64,000 nucleotides of DNA from Streptococcaceae bacterium AM104-57 (GTDB lineage: Bacteria > Bacillota > Bacilli > Lactobacillales > Streptococcaceae), in the NCBI GenBank assembly GCA_027659245.1, contig JAQDPW010000010.1:1-64000 (forward strand), given 5' to 3'. Position 1 is the stretch's first letter. Every line of letters begins with the position of its first letter. The notes under the pieces were generated by a model. The model did not search any database. It had not been told where the DNA came from and saw nothing but the letters and a program-made list of their open reading frames with translations. This document shows positions 40,915-51,013 of the stretch, piece after piece. The translations under genes were made by a program, and so were the position numbers.

Positions 40915-43900
40915 ATGAAGATTAATAAAAAATATCTAGCGGGATCTGCAGTGGTCCTTGCCTTAAGTGTTTGTGCTTATGCTTTAAATCAACACCAAGC
41001 ACCTGAGAAAAAAGATGACAACCGTGTATCCTACGTTGATGGTAAAGAGTCTGAAGCTAAAAAGAATGAAACTCTAACACCAGACCAAGTTAGCAAGAAG
41101 GAAGGCATAGAAGCTGAACAGATTGTTACCAAAATCACTGATCAAGGTTATGTGACTTCACACGGCGACCATTTCCATTACTATAATGGTAAGGTGCCTT
41201 ACGATGCTATCTTTAGTGAAGAACTGGTCATGAAAGATCCAAACTATCAGCTGAAGGATGAAGATATTGTCAATGAGATTAAAGGTGGCTATATCATCAA
41301 AGTGGACGGCAAATACTATGTCTATCTAAAGGATGCTAGCCATGCAGATAATATTCGTACCAAAGACCAAATTGAGCGTCAGAAACGGGAAGGCACATCA
41401 GATAGAGGAAATGAAACTAAGGAAGTCCTTGCTGCACGAGCTCAAGGCCGATATACAACGGATGATGGTTATGTCTTTAATGTTGCAGATATCATTGAAG
41501 ATACAGGTGATGCCTATATCGTTCCTCACGGTGGACATTATCACTACGTTCCAAAGAGTGCACTTTCCTCAAGCGAGTTGGCTGCTGCACAAGCCTATCT
41601 GGCTGGCAGGAGAAGTCAACCGAGTGTGACGGACTATAAACCGAATCCAAGTGTTGAACCGAGTCCTCAAGCAGATAACTCAGCTACAAACAAACCAGTA
41701 GCTCAAGCGGACGACCTTCAAAGTCTTCTTGCTCAGTTATATGCTTTACCAGTTAGTCAACGCTATCGAGAATCTGATGGTTTGGTATTTGACCCAGCTA
41801 AAATTACCAGTCGTACACCATCAGGGGTGGCCATTCCACACGGTAATCACTACCATTTCATTCCCTATAGTAGTATGTCTGCTTTGGAACAAAAGATTGC
41901 TCGTTTGATGCCACTTTCAGCTCTTGTAACACCATCAAATCCTGTAGAAACTCCAAGTAAACCTAGTGAAGATCATGATCACAACCATGACCATGACCAC
42001 AATCATGACAATGCCCACGATCACGGATTCGATGCTGATCGAGTGATAAGTGAAGATGAGCAAGGTTTTGTCGTTTCTCATGGGGACCACAATCATTATT
42101 TTTACAAGAAAGATTTGACGGCTCAACAGATTAAAGAAGCTCAGGAACACTTGAAAGGTAAAACCGAAGTTAAACCTAATCCATCAGAAGAGCACCATGA
42201 TGAAGACGGGCATGATCACCACCATGGTGAAGATCACGATCACGGATTCGATGCTGACCGAGTGATTAGTGAGGATGAACAAGGTTTTGTGGTTTCACAT
42301 GGCGATCATGCCCACTATTTCTTTAAAAAAGATTTATCAACAGAGCAGATTAAGGCAGCTCAAGAGCATTTGCATGGGCACCATCAGGTAGAGCCTGTAA
42401 AACCTCTTGCCAAGACTGTAGAAAGTTTCTCTCGAGATGCCAGCGATGAAGAAAAGATAGCTTATATCTCTAAAACCTATGCTGTTCCGCTTGAAGCAAT
42501 CCGAATTTCAAATGGATTCTTTGTATTTGGAAATCCAGACCAGGCTTATGACCCAACTCACATTCACCCTTATGCAGTTCGAAAGGAACACGTTCGTATT
42601 CCTCTCCAAACAGGTGATGCAGAGCTTGATTTCCTAAACGAACTCTATACAACTGCTCTACGTGATGGTGTTTCTCCTTATAGCTTGCAGGTTGAAAATG
42701 GTAGCTTCGTCATTCCTCACGGTGATCATAATCACTACATCAAAGTACAAACTAAAGGCTATGAAGTGGCTTTGAAACATAAGATTCCTGCCTTACAGTC
42801 AACTTACCAACCAGGAGCCTTTGATGAAGCTACTGTTCAAAATAAGGTTGATCAACTTCTAGCAGAAAGTCGTGAAGTCTATAAAGATAAACCAATTTTA
42901 CAAAGACAAATTGAGCTTGCCTTGGGTCAATTCTCTGAAAACATGAAGAAGCTCTCAACCAACTCAACAGCTGGTTATCTGGCTGCTTTAGATCTCTTTG
43001 ACAAGCAGTATATCCACGTTGACTCTGGTGTAAAACCAACAGAAATCAGTCCATTAGACAAAAAATATCAAGCTTTAGTAGATAAGATTAATACCTTAGA
43101 CACAGATGCTTATGGACTTCCTAAAAAGGATCTCTTGGCTCAACTCCAAGAAAATAAATTAGCCCAAGATGAAGCTGGTTTAGATGCTGTTGAAGCTAAA
43201 CTACAAGCTCTTCAAGACTTTAATGATCGTACTGGTGTTACGACAGTCGAATACATTAAGTATTTCTATCAACATCTGTCAGATGGTCGTTTAAATGACA
43301 CTCTTAGAAATAAAGTTGCTAACTTAACTTGGACTCTTTATCAGTCACAATCTTTCCTTAAGGCAACTGACTTGAACAAACTCTTCCCTGAAATCTATCA
43401 AACAAAACTAGAAGTTGAAGAAGCAGTGAAGAATGAACCTGTTGCTCATAAACCTTCTGAAACGATCCTAGACACTGAAAAAGTTGATGGTCATAGTGCT
43501 AAAACTGCAGTTTATGAGTTCTTGAAAGGTTTGTTTGATGATATTCAACCTGAGGAACAAAGTAACCATGTCTTAAAAGGTCAGGTGGCAGGACTTTTAA
43601 CAAAAGCTGTAGAATTGGTAAGCCAAGTGAAAGAAGAAGGTGTTAAAGCCTCACTTGTTGACGAAGTGAAGAATCTGAAAGCTGCTCTAGATAAAGATGA
43701 CGCAGACCTTGATGAATTAAATACGCAAGTCCAAGATCTTCTGAAGCGTATTTCACAAACCATTCAGAATGAACGTGAGAATGTCAAACAAGACCCAGAA
43801 GTTTTAGTTCTCTACCAAAAACTTTATAATGGTGTCATTGCTCTTCATACTTATTTAGAAATGAATAATGGTTCTGATGCTGACTTTGAAAAAGTGGACG

Positions 43901-44106
43901 CCTTATTTGATAAGCTTAGTGCCGCAAGCAAAGACAAGCAAGCTCTTTTAGCTCTTGCTCAAGAAATCTTAGTATTGAATCAAGAAATTAGAACAAAAGC
44001 TGCCCTAGCTGAAACAAACAAAGAATCAGCAAGTGATAAACAAGATGATTCAAGCTCAAAACCTACAGCTACAACTCCTGAATCAACAGAAAAAGTAGCA
44101 GAATAA
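40915..44106 (+). CDS. phtE: Histidine-triad protein PhtE
   Basis: A 1063-residue Pht lipoprotein, the longest of the three, with lipobox LALSVCAY. HxxHxH motifs are near residues 83, 205, 309, 390, 462 and 602. Between 350 and 480 lies a duplicated module of a DH-rich stretch, then FDADRVISEDEQGFVVSHGD, HYF and QIK-AQEHL. The C-terminal half (about 680-1040) is helical and repetitive with a low-complexity Ser/Thr/Lys end. The great length and the extra histidine module are features of PhtE. Co-transcribed with adcAII copy 2, under AdcR. Confidence 0.93.
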   Translation: MKINKKYLAGSAVVLALSVCAYALNQHQAPEKKDDNRVSYVDGKESEAKKNETLTPDQVSKKEGIEAEQIVTKITDQGYVTSHGDHFHYYNGKVPYDAIFSEELVMKDPNYQLKDEDIVNEIKGGYIIKVDGKYYVYLKDASHADNIRTKDQIERQKREGTSDRGNETKEVLAARAQGRYTTDDGYVFNVADIIEDTGDAYIVPHGGHYHYVPKSALSSSELAAAQAYLAGRRSQPSVTDYKPNPSVEPSPQADNSATNKPVAQADDLQSLLAQLYALPVSQRYRESDGLVFDPAKITSRTPSGVAIPHGNHYHFIPYSSMSALEQKIARLMPLSALVTPSNPVETPSKPSEDHDHNHDHDHNHDNAHDHGFDADRVISEDEQGFVVSHGDHNHYFYKKDLTAQQIKEAQEHLKGKTEVKPNPSEEHHDEDGHDHHHGEDHDHGFDADRVISEDEQGFVVSHGDHAHYFFKKDLSTEQIKAAQEHLHGHHQVEPVKPLAKTVESFSRDASDEEKIAYISKTYAVPLEAIRISNGFFVFGNPDQAYDPTHIHPYAVRKEHVRIPLQTGDAELDFLNELYTTALRDGVSPYSLQVENGSFVIPHGDHNHYIKVQTKGYEVALKHKIPALQSTYQPGAFDEATVQNKVDQLLAESREVYKDKPILQRQIELALGQFSENMKKLSTNSTAGYLAALDLFDKQYIHVDSGVKPTEISPLDKKYQALVDKINTLDTDAYGLPKKDLLAQLQENKLAQDEAGLDAVEAKLQALQDFNDRTGVTTVEYIKYFYQHLSDGRLNDTLRNKVANLTWTLYQSQSFLKATDLNKLFPEIYQTKLEVEEAVKNEPVAHKPSETILDTEKVDGHSAKTAVYEFLKGLFDDIQPEEQSNHVLKGQVAGLLTKAVELVSQVKEEGVKASLVDEVKNLKAALDKDDADLDELNTQVQDLLKRISQTIQNERENVKQDPEVLVLYQKLYNGVIALHTYLEMNNGSDADFEKVDALFDKLSAASKDKQALLALAQEILVLNQEIRTKAALAETNKESASDKQDDSSSKPTATTPESTEKVAE

Positions 44107-44152
44107 TAAAAAACTTAGACAGCTACCGTGTCAAAAGTAGGCTGCTGATAAA

Positions 44153-44184
44153 AAAGAGGTCGGGAATTTTTTCCCGATCTCTTT
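44153..44184. terminator. Bidirectional terminator between phtE and pepT
   Basis: AAAGAGGTCGGGAA pairs with TTCCCGATCTCTTT with A and T tracts on both sides. It touches the pepT stop codon, so it can end both convergent transcripts. Confidence 0.88.
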
Positions 44185-45406
44185 AGTCTTTATAAGCTAC
44201 AATCCCAATAATGGTGTCAACTGCACGTTCCATTGTTTGTAGACTAACGTATTCAAAACGTCCGTGCATATTCTCGCCACCAGCGAAGATATTTGGCGTT
44301 GGAATTCCCATAAAGGAAATCTTAGAACCATCAGTTCCACCACGAATCGGTTCGATAATAGGTGTGATACCAAGGTCTTCTATTACTGCTTTAGCAATGG
44401 TTACTGGTGTCATATCCTTTTCGATGACTTCCTTCATGTTGTAATACTGGTCAATCAATGTTAAAGTGACACGATCACTAGCAAGTTCTTGGTTCATCTT
44501 ATCAGCGATAGCTTGCATAGCGGCTTTACGCGCTTCAAAGTTTTCTTTTTCGAAATCACGAATGATATAGCTGGCACGCGCTTCCTCAACACTACCTGTT
44601 ACATCCATGAGATGGTAGAACCCTTGATAACCCTCAGTCAATTCAGGTCGGTCACCAGCTGGAAGTTGGTTGTGGAAATCAATCGCCAACTGAAGGGCGT
44701 TAACCATTTGTCCTTTGGCTGTTCCTGGGTGGACATTACGTCCTTGGAAGTGAAGTTCTGCACCTGCAGCAGAGAAGGTTTCGTATTGAAGTTCACCAAG
44801 AGGTCCACCGTCAACTGTATAAGCAAAGTCAACATTGAAGTCTTCTGCATCAAATTTATTGGCACCAACTCCGATTTCTTCATCAGGTCCGAAGCCAACA
44901 CGGATTTCACAGTGTTTAATCTCAGGATGAGCAGTCAAGTATTCGATAGCTGTCATGATTTCAGCGATACCAGATTTATCATCAGCCCCGAGAAGGGTAG
45001 TTCCATCTGTAGTAATTAAGGTTTGGCCAGGATATTTCTCCAAGCTCTTGAAATCCGCTGGATCTAGTTTGAAACCAGAGTTCCCAAGCTCGATAACGCC
45101 GCCATCATAATTTTCAATAACTTGCGGGTTAACACCTTCAGCATTAAAATCGGCCGTATCCATGTGGGAGATAAAGCCGATCTTACGAGTTAAACTTGGG
45201 TCGTTGGCTGGTAGAGTACCAATCGCAAAACCGTTTGGTAGGTAGTAAACATTTTGTAAACCAACACGTTTCATCTCAGGGATGAGGACATTGGTTGCGA
45301 AGTCTACTTGACTTTGGGTACTTGGTGTAGTGGTTGAATGTTCGTCAGAACGAGTATTGACTTTGACATAAGTCAAAAAACGCTCCAACAATGTTGGATA
45401 TTTCAT
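44183..45406 (-). CDS. pepT: Peptidase T (tripeptide aminopeptidase)
   Basis: A 407-residue M20B zinc aminopeptidase that removes the N-terminal residue of tripeptides in the cytoplasm, the last step of peptide use. Metal and catalytic motifs are ISHMDTADF near 78, [13 protein letters not shown] near 140, [11 protein letters not shown] near 174 and AYTVDGG. The length is standard. A minus-strand -10 (TACAAT in ATGATACAATGG) lies upstream. Divergent from hemH. Confidence 0.97.
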   Translation of the reverse strand: MKYPTLLERFLTYVKVNTRSDEHSTTTPSTQSQVDFATNVLIPEMKRVGLQNVYYLPNGFAIGTLPANDPSLTRKIGFISHMDTADFNAEGVNPQVIENYDGGVIELGNSGFKLDPADFKSLEKYPGQTLITTDGTTLLGADDKSGIAEIMTAIEYLTAHPEIKHCEIRVGFGPDEEIGVGANKFDAEDFNVDFAYTVDGGPLGELQYETFSAAGAELHFQGRNVHPGTAKGQMVNALQLAIDFHNQLPAGDRPELTEGYQGFYHLMDVTGSVEEARASYIIRDFEKENFEARKAAMQAIADKMNQELASDRVTLTLIDQYYNMKEVIEKDMTPVTIAKAVIEDLGITPIIEPIRGGTDGSKISFMGIPTPNIFAGGENMHGRFEYVSLQTMERAVDTIIGIVAYKD

Positions 45407-45499
45407 CGTAACTCCTTTTTTCCTTCTTTTAAAACCATTGTATCATAGAAAGAAGAGAAAAACAAAAGTCAGAAGGGAGGTAACATTCTTATGTTAGCG

Positions 45500-45528
45500 T
45501 TTACTTATGGCTGTTTTAGTGATACAAT
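45500..45528 (+). promoter_or_regulatory. hemH promoter
   Basis: TTTACT (45500-45505) and TACAAT (45523-45528) are spaced by 17 bases, ahead of the ATG at 45561. Confidence 0.6.
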
Positions 45529-45560
45529 AAAAAAGATAAAAATATCACAAGGATGCAGAG

Positions 45561-46655
45561 ATGAAAAAAGCGATTTTAATGATGACATTTGGTTCCCCAG
45601 AAGAGATTACCTTTGAAGGAGTAGCCGACTTTTTTACCAACATTCGTCGTGGAGTTCGACCTCAAGATCACGAGATTCAAACACTTTATGATAATTATGT
45701 TCGAATTGGAGGAACTCCACTACAAAAAATTACCCGTGAAGAAGTTGCCTTAGTAGAAGCTAGATTGGGAAATGAATATAGTGTCTATTTTGCCAATAAA
45801 TTTTCAACCCCTTTTATTCCAGATATAATTCGGCAAATGGAAGCAGATGGAATTGAAAAGTGTATTTGCTTGATTTTGGAGCCACACTATTCCTTTTACT
45901 CTGTCATGGGGTACGAAAAGTTTCTGGAAAGTAAACAAATTCAGTTATTAGTTATTAAGGACTGGTATCAGGAAGAAGCCCTCTTAAACTATTGGACAGA
46001 TGAAATTGCTAAGATTTTAAAAGAAAAGGTGAAACAGGATACTTTCAAAGTAATCTTTTCTGCCCACAGTGTGCCCATTTTTGCCTTGGATTTTGGTGAT
46101 CCCTATATCGACCAGATTTTCGAAAATAGTAAGTTAATTGCTGAGAAATTAGGCTTGAAACCAGAGCAATATACCAACACTTGGCAGAGTGAAAGTGATA
46201 TTGGTATTCCTTGGATTAAGCCAGATGTCCTGGAATATCTTAGAGAACAGGAAGAACATCCAGAGCATTATATTTTTGTACCTATTAGTTTTATTAGTGA
46301 ACACATTGAAGTTTTGTTTGACAACGATGTGGAATGTCATGACTTGTGTCAGGAATTGGAGGTGAACTACCATCGTCCACCAATGCCAAATACAGATTCT
46401 CGTTTGATTGATGCCTTGGTCAATATTGTCCGAGCTAACGAACATAAAGAATTTAGAGAATTCCTCCCAGAAGAAGAGACCTTTGATGAATTAGTCCCTT
46501 CGGATGAAACTAAGAATATTTTAGATGAATCACAAGACTTACAAATGCCAGAATTTGTTAAAAAATTAATTGAGAAAAAAGGTCGTGAAAATGTCAAGAT
46601 GCCTTATTTAATCAAAAAAATGCTTGAAAAAGCTGGCAAATTACCTAAAGACTAA
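45561..46655 (+). CDS. hemH: Ferrochelatase family protein
   Basis: A 364-residue HemH/CpfC-type protein that would insert ferrous iron into a porphyrin. Motifs are [20 protein letters not shown] near 9, the catalytic His in [16 protein letters not shown] near 173, and the Glu in [16 protein letters not shown] near 255. Streptococci lack the rest of haem synthesis, and none of it is visible here, so the role may be coproporphyrin or haem-iron exchange. The C-terminal 60 residues are a Lys/Glu-rich extension. A BOX element follows 23 bases after the stop. Confidence 0.92.
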   Translation: MKKAILMMTFGSPEEITFEGVADFFTNIRRGVRPQDHEIQTLYDNYVRIGGTPLQKITREEVALVEARLGNEYSVYFANKFSTPFIPDIIRQMEADGIEKCICLILEPHYSFYSVMGYEKFLESKQIQLLVIKDWYQEEALLNYWTDEIAKILKEKVKQDTFKVIFSAHSVPIFALDFGDPYIDQIFENSKLIAEKLGLKPEQYTNTWQSESDIGIPWIKPDVLEYLREQEEHPEHYIFVPISFISEHIEVLFDNDVECHDLCQELEVNYHRPPMPNTDSRLIDALVNIVRANEHKEFREFLPEEETFDELVPSDETKNILDESQDLQMPEFVKKLIEKKGRENVKMPYLIKKMLEKAGKLPKD

Positions 46656-46678
46656 GTGAAAATAGAAAAGAACTGGTA

Positions 46679-46782
46679 ATACTCTTCGAAAATCAAATTC
46701 AAACTGCGTCAACGTCGCCTTGCCGTACTCAAGTACAGCCTGCGGCTAGTTTCCTAGTTTGCTATTTGATTTTCATTGAGTA
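46679..46782 (+). repeat. BOX element, A-C type without boxB, second copy
   Basis: The same structure and length as 837-940: ATACTCTTCGAAAATC at the start, CGTCAACGTCGCCTTGCCG, CCTGCGGCTAG, and CATTGAGTA at the end. TA flanks both sides (46677-46678 and 46783-46784). The two copies differ by only a few substitutions. Confidence 0.85.
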
Positions 46783-46845
46783 TAAGGTTTGTTTCAGATT
46801 TCTGCTAAGGTAGGATCTAACTTAGAAATTGTAAGAAAAAGAGAG

Positions 46846-46888
46846 TGGGACAGAAATCGATAGACAAAGTCTTGATTTCGTAGTCCCA
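46846..46888. other. Structured intergenic motif
   Basis: TGGGACAGAAATC pairs with GATTTCGTAGTCCCA around a loop of about 15 bases. A GC-rich CCCCGCGAGG follows. A similar motif is familiar from streptococcal intergenic regions, but I cannot name a function. Confidence 0.45.
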
Positions 46889-46976
46889 GCCCCGCGAGGA
46901 TGATTAGGAGCTTTTTGGAGTCTAAAAGACGAACAAAAAGTTCAATCAGCTACCGCGTCAAATTATGATTGATAAT

Positions 46977-47016
46977 AAAAAGTGAGGTCGGGATCTTTTT
47001 GTCCCAACCTCTTTTT
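46977..47016. terminator. Bidirectional terminator between hemH and mnmE
   Basis: GAGGTCGGGA pairs with TCCCAACCTC (one mismatch), bordered by AAAAAG and TTTTT. The preceding 30 bases resemble those before the terminator at 44153. Confidence 0.8.
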
Positions 47017-47049
47017 AGGTGACTAGTATTTTTTTGACCTAGTTTTTTC

Positions 47050-48423
47050 TTATTTACCAAGACAAAATTGGCTGAACAACTGTGTAATGAGTTCATCTGG
47101 AGCAGCATCACCAGTAATTTCTCCAAGAATTTCCCAAGTACGTGTCAAATCAACTTGAAGCAAATCAACTGGCATGCCCAGTTCAAGTCCTTCATTAACT
47201 GCTTGTAAGCTTTCGACTGCCTTTTCAATTAAGGAAATGTGACGGGCATTAGACAAGTATGTAGCATCTTGTTCGACCAAGCCAGCATTTTCAAAGAAGA
47301 GATTGTTGATACGCTCCTCGATTTTGTCTATATTCTGATTTTTGAGGACTGAAATACGGATGACATCTTCAGGAAGTTCGTCAGTTTCAATAGTCTCAGG
47401 AAGGTCAGTTTTGTTCAGTAGGATGATACGGTTGGTATCTTGGCTGATTTCAAGAAGTTGTCGGTCTTGGGCAGTTAGAGGTTCGCTGGCGTTTAAGACA
47501 AGTAAAACCAAATCAGCTTCCTTGAGAGCTTTTTTGGAGCGCTCAACACCGATTTGTTCGACGATATCATCCGTTTCTCGTATACCTGCAGTATCAATCA
47601 ATTTCAGTGGAACACCGTTGATATTGACGTATTCTTCAATGACGTCTCGAGTAGTCCCTGCAATATCCGTTACAATAGCCTTGTCTTCACGTAGGAGGTT
47701 GTTGAGTAGGCTAGACTTCCCAACGTTGGGACGACCAATGATGGCCGTTGAAATCCCTTCACGGAGGATTTTACCACGACGGGCTGTCTTTAGAAGATTG
47801 GTCAAGAGTTGTTCAAACTCCAAGGTCTTTTCACGGACAACAGCAGTAGTGGCTTCTTCAACATCGTCGTATTCAGGATAGTCGATATTAACCTCTACTT
47901 GTGCCAGTGTATTGAGAATTTCCTGACGAGTATTGTTAATGAGGTCAGATAAAGAACCGTCTAGTTGTTTGACTGCAATATTCATGGCCTTGTCTGTCTT
48001 GGCACGGATGATATCCATAACAGCTTCAGCCTGAGTCAAGTCCACACGACCGTTCAGGAAGGCACGTTTGGTAAATTCTCCAGGTTCTGCCATGCGAGCC
48101 CCTTCACGGATAGCTAATTGCAGGATTTCATTGGTTACGGCGATTCCACCGTGGGTATTGATCTCGATGATATCCTCACGAGTGAAGGTCTTTGGAGATT
48201 TCATAGCCCCAATCATAACCTCGTCCATGACCTTACCAGTTTGAGGGTCAACAATGTGGCCGTAGTTAAGAGTGTGGCTAGCAACCTTGCTCAAGTCCTT
48301 GCCTTTAAAGATTTTCTGCGCAATGGCAAAACTATCCGTTCCGCTTAGGCGGACTATCCCAATAGCCCCTTCACCAAGCGGTGTCGAGATAGCTGCAATG
48401 GTATCAAATTCCCGTGTAATCAT
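47050..48423 (-). CDS. mnmE: tRNA modification GTPase MnmE
   Basis: A 457-residue MnmE that with MnmG adds carboxymethylaminomethyl groups to U34 of certain tRNAs. It has an N-terminal folate-binding domain, helical regions and an inserted G domain: [12 protein letters not shown] near 226, [19 protein letters not shown] and NKTDLP. The C-terminal CLGK holds the conserved catalytic-site Cys. Start is the ATG after a typical AT-rich leader. Confidence 0.98.
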   Translation of the reverse strand: MITREFDTIAAISTPLGEGAIGIVRLSGTDSFAIAQKIFKGKDLSKVASHTLNYGHIVDPQTGKVMDEVMIGAMKSPKTFTREDIIEINTHGGIAVTNEILQLAIREGARMAEPGEFTKRAFLNGRVDLTQAEAVMDIIRAKTDKAMNIAVKQLDGSLSDLINNTRQEILNTLAQVEVNIDYPEYDDVEEATTAVVREKTLEFEQLLTNLLKTARRGKILREGISTAIIGRPNVGKSSLLNNLLREDKAIVTDIAGTTRDVIEEYVNINGVPLKLIDTAGIRETDDIVEQIGVERSKKALKEADLVLLVLNASEPLTAQDRQLLEISQDTNRIILLNKTDLPETIETDELPEDVIRISVLKNQNIDKIEERINNLFFENAGLVEQDATYLSNARHISLIEKAVESLQAVNEGLELGMPVDLLQVDLTRTWEILGEITGDAAPDELITQLFSQFCLGK

Positions 48424-48520
48424 TTCAATTCCTTTATAGTTTATTTGTTTGTATAGACTAATATCTCTTCAAATTGTAACAAATTTTAGTATTTTCTTCA
48501 ATGAATGTTACTTATAAAGA

Positions 48521-48547
48521 AAAGCCTAAGCAGATTGCTTAAGCTTT
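48521..48547 (-). terminator. Terminator of the tautomerase gene
   Basis: Read on the minus strand, AAAGCTTAAGCA pairs with TGCTTAGGCTTT and is followed by T residues. It overlaps the stop codon. Confidence 0.7.
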
Positions 48548-48728
48548 ACTTAGTGCGCATTTCGCCTTGTGGGAAATAGGTTCCTTCAGGCATATCGTTG
48601 ATAATAACATGAACAGCAGATTGAGGTGCACCAGTGTTGCGAACAACAGCTTCCGTAACTTCCTTGGCTAGGGCTTTCTTTTGCTCTAGCGTGCGTCCTT
48701 CAAATAAATTGATGCGTACAAATGGCAT
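48546..48728 (-). CDS. 4-oxalocrotonate tautomerase family protein
   Basis: A 60-residue tautomerase that begins MPFVRINLFEGRT. After removal of the Met, Pro1 is the catalytic base of this superfamily, which fixes the start at 48728; an upstream in-frame start adding five residues would bury the proline. RBS GGAGGAC lies upstream. Arg residues near 11 and 39 fit the active site. The physiological substrate is unknown. Confidence 0.92.
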   Translation of the reverse strand: MPFVRINLFEGRTLEQKKALAKEVTEAVVRNTGAPQSAVHVIINDMPEGTYFPQGEMRTK

Positions 48729-48801
48729 AATTGCGTCCTCCACTAGTTATTTGATTTCTTCTATTTTACCACAATTTGCCGTTTAAAGCTTTGAGAAAAT
48801 A

Positions 48802-48810
48802 TGGTATACT
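48802..48810 (+). promoter_or_regulatory. Extended -10 promoter of tdk
   Basis: TG-G-TATACT, about 40 bases before the tdk start. Confidence 0.6.
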
Positions 48811-48851
48811 AGAATGTAGCAAAAATTTAGAAATGGACGTGAAATAGAAGC

Positions 48852-49451
48852 ATGGCACAGTTGTATTATCGTTATGGGACCATGAACTCAGGAAAAACGA
48901 TTGAGATTCTCAAAGTAGCCTATAACTATGAGGAGCAAGGAAAGGGAGTTGTGATTATGACTTCGGCTCTGGATACGCGTGACGGTGTTGGCTATGTTTC
49001 AAGTCGAATTGGGATGAAAAGACCAGCAGTTGCTATTGAGGAAACAACGGATATCTTTGGATTTATCCGAGATTTACCTGAAATGCCTTACTGTGTACTT
49101 GTCGATGAAGCCCAGTTTTTAAAGCGTCACCATGTTTACGATCTAGCTCGTGTTGTGGATGAGTTAGACATACCTGTCATGGCATTTGGTTTAAAAAATG
49201 ATTTTCGCAACGAACTATTCGAAGGTTCAAAATATCTTCTGCTCTTAGCAGATAAGATTGACGAAATCAAGACCATTTGCCAGTATTGCAAGAAAAAAGC
49301 AACCATGGTGTTGCGTACGCAGAATGGTCTGCCAGTCTATGATGGTGAGCAGATCCAGATAGGTGGCAATGAAACCTATATCTCGGTTTGCCGTAAACAT
49401 TATTTTGCCCCACTGATAACATCTAACAAGGCTCAAGACTATGACAATTGA
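48852..49451 (+). CDS. tdk: Thymidine kinase
   Basis: A 199-residue type II thymidine kinase for salvage of thymidine to dTMP. It has the P-loop [10 protein letters not shown] near 8, [12 protein letters not shown] near 83, and a zinc site with [10 protein letters not shown] near 145 and VCRKHY near 182. It overlaps the following GNAT pseudogene by 11 bases. Confidence 0.97.
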   Translation: MAQLYYRYGTMNSGKTIEILKVAYNYEEQGKGVVIMTSALDTRDGVGYVSSRIGMKRPAVAIEETTDIFGFIRDLPEMPYCVLVDEAQFLKRHHVYDLARVVDELDIPVMAFGLKNDFRNELFEGSKYLLLLADKIDEIKTICQYCKKKATMVLRTQNGLPVYDGEQIQIGGNETYISVCRKHYFAPLITSNKAQDYDN

Positions 49452-49917
49452 ACTAAGAGATGTTACAATGGAAAATTATTTTGATGTTCTGCATTTGGAA
49501 GTTAAGGAATATCAAAAACAATTTATTGCTACCAACGTAATTAGTTTAGCTGAAGCATATGTCTACACTAAAAATGGAGATTTTGTAGCTCCATTGGCAG
49601 TTTACGATAATGATGCAATCATAGGTTTTGTGATGTTAGCTTATGATAAAAAAATCGGAATTAGTAATGGAAATTATTTACTATTTCGTTTCATGCTTGA
49701 TAAGCATTTTTAAAATCAAGGATATTTTAAACCAATTATGGATAAGGTGCTAGACTATGTTCGGACAGCGCCGGCAGGTTTATCCGATAAACTTTGGTTG
49801 TCTTATGAACCAGAAAATGAACATGCAAGATCTTGTTACCTCAGTTATGGATTTAAAGAAACTGGGGAAATATTTGAGAACGAAGTAGTTAGTAGCCATA
49901 TACGATTTAACAATTGA
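49441..49917 (+). pseudogene. GNAT acetyltransferase with an in-frame nonsense codon
   Basis: The frame from 49441 encodes a GNAT-type N-acetyltransferase of 158 residues, but codon 91 is TAA (49711-49713). After it, the same frame continues NQGYFKPIMDKVLDYVRTAP, LWLSYEPENEHARSCYLSYG and GFKETGE to a stop at 49917, the normal C-terminal half including the acetyl-CoA site. A single CAA to TAA change explains it. The 90-residue product would not bind acetyl-CoA properly. Confidence 0.88.
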
Positions 49918-49933
49918 GAAATAAGGAGAAAAA

Positions 49934-51013
49934 ATGAACATCTATGATCAACTACAAGCTGTAGAAGACCGTTATGAAGAGTTGGGAGAATTGCTGAGCG
50001 ACCCTGATGTGGTCTCTGATACCAAACGTTTTATGGAGCTTTCAAAAGAAGAGGCTGGGACACGTGATACCGTAACTGCCTACCGCGAATACAAACAAGT
50101 CCTTCAAAACATTATCGACGCCGAAGAGATGATTAAAGAATCAGGCGGAGATGCGGACTTGGAAGAAATGGCTAAGCAAGAACTCAAAGATGCTAAGGCT
50201 GAAAAAGAAGAGTACGAAGAAAAACTGAAGATCTTGCTCCTTCCTAAAGATCCAAACGATGACAAGAACATCATCCTTGAAATCCGTGGAGCAGCTGGTG
50301 GAGACGAAGCAGCACTTTTCGCTGGAGATTTGCTAACCATGTACCAAAAGTATGCTGAAGCTCAAGGATGGCGCTTTGAAGTTATGGAAGCTTCTATGAA
50401 TGGTGTCGGTGGTTTCAAAGAAGTCGTTGCCATGGTTTCAGGTCAGTCTGTTTACTCTAAGCTTAAGTACGAATCAGGTGCCCATCGTGTTCAACGTGTC
50501 CCTGTGACAGAAAGCCAAGGGCGTGTGCATACCTCTACAGCGACAGTTCTCGTTATGCCTGAAGTGGAAGAGGTAGAATATGATATTGATCCAAAAGACC
50601 TTCGTGTGGATATCTACCACGCATCTGGAGCTGGTGGACAGAACGTCAACAAGGTTGCGACTGCCGTTCGTATCGTTCACTTGCCAACCAATATCAAGGT
50701 TGAAATGCAGGAAGAACGTACCCAGCAGAAAAACCGTGAAAAAGCTATGAAGATCATCCGTGCGCGTGTTGCTGACCACTTTGCACAGATTGCCCAAGAT
50801 GAACAAGACGCTGAGCGTAAGTCTACTATCGGTACTGGTGACCGTTCAGAACGTATCCGTACCTATAACTTCCCACAAAACCGTGTGACAGACCACCGTA
50901 TTGGCTTAACCCTTCAAAAACTTGATACTATCTTGTCTGGTAAATTGGACGAAGTTGTGGATGCCTTGGTTCTTTATGATCAAACGCAAAAATTGGAAGA
51001 ATTAAACAAATAA
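49934..51013 (+). CDS. prfA: Peptide chain release factor 1
   Basis: A 359-residue RF1 that ends translation at UAA and UAG. The stop-codon reading motif PVTE (PxT) near 185 and the catalytic GGQ in [18 protein letters not shown] near 235 are present. GGQ would be methylated by PrmC, whose gene overlaps by one base. The RBS AAGGAG precedes the ATG. Confidence 0.98.
   Translation: MNIYDQLQAVEDRYEELGELLSDPDVVSDTKRFMELSKEEAGTRDTVTAYREYKQVLQNIIDAEEMIKESGGDADLEEMAKQELKDAKAEKEEYEEKLKILLLPKDPNDDKNIILEIRGAAGGDEAALFAGDLLTMYQKYAEAQGWRFEVMEASMNGVGGFKEVVAMVSGQSVYSKLKYESGAHRVQRVPVTESQGRVHTSTATVLVMPEVEEVEYDIDPKDLRVDIYHASGAGGQNVNKVATAVRIVHLPTNIKVEMQEERTQQKNREKAMKIIRARVADHFAQIAQDEQDAERKSTIGTGDRSERIRTYNFPQNRVTDHRIGLTLQKLDTILSGKLDEVVDALVLYDQTQKLEELNK

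Noticed and set aside
41960-42260. CRISPR-like or satellite repeat in phtE
   Set aside because: The repeat is a protein-level duplicated His-rich module in a coding frame, with only two copies.
44489-45019. Plus-strand 176-residue frame inside pepT
   Set aside because: It is an antisense shadow of pepT.
47342-47881. Plus-strand 179-residue frame inside mnmE
   Set aside because: It is a Ser/Arg-rich shadow typical of antisense frames and has no start signals.
48729-48743. Longer start for the tautomerase
   Set aside because: It would place five residues before the catalytic Pro1.
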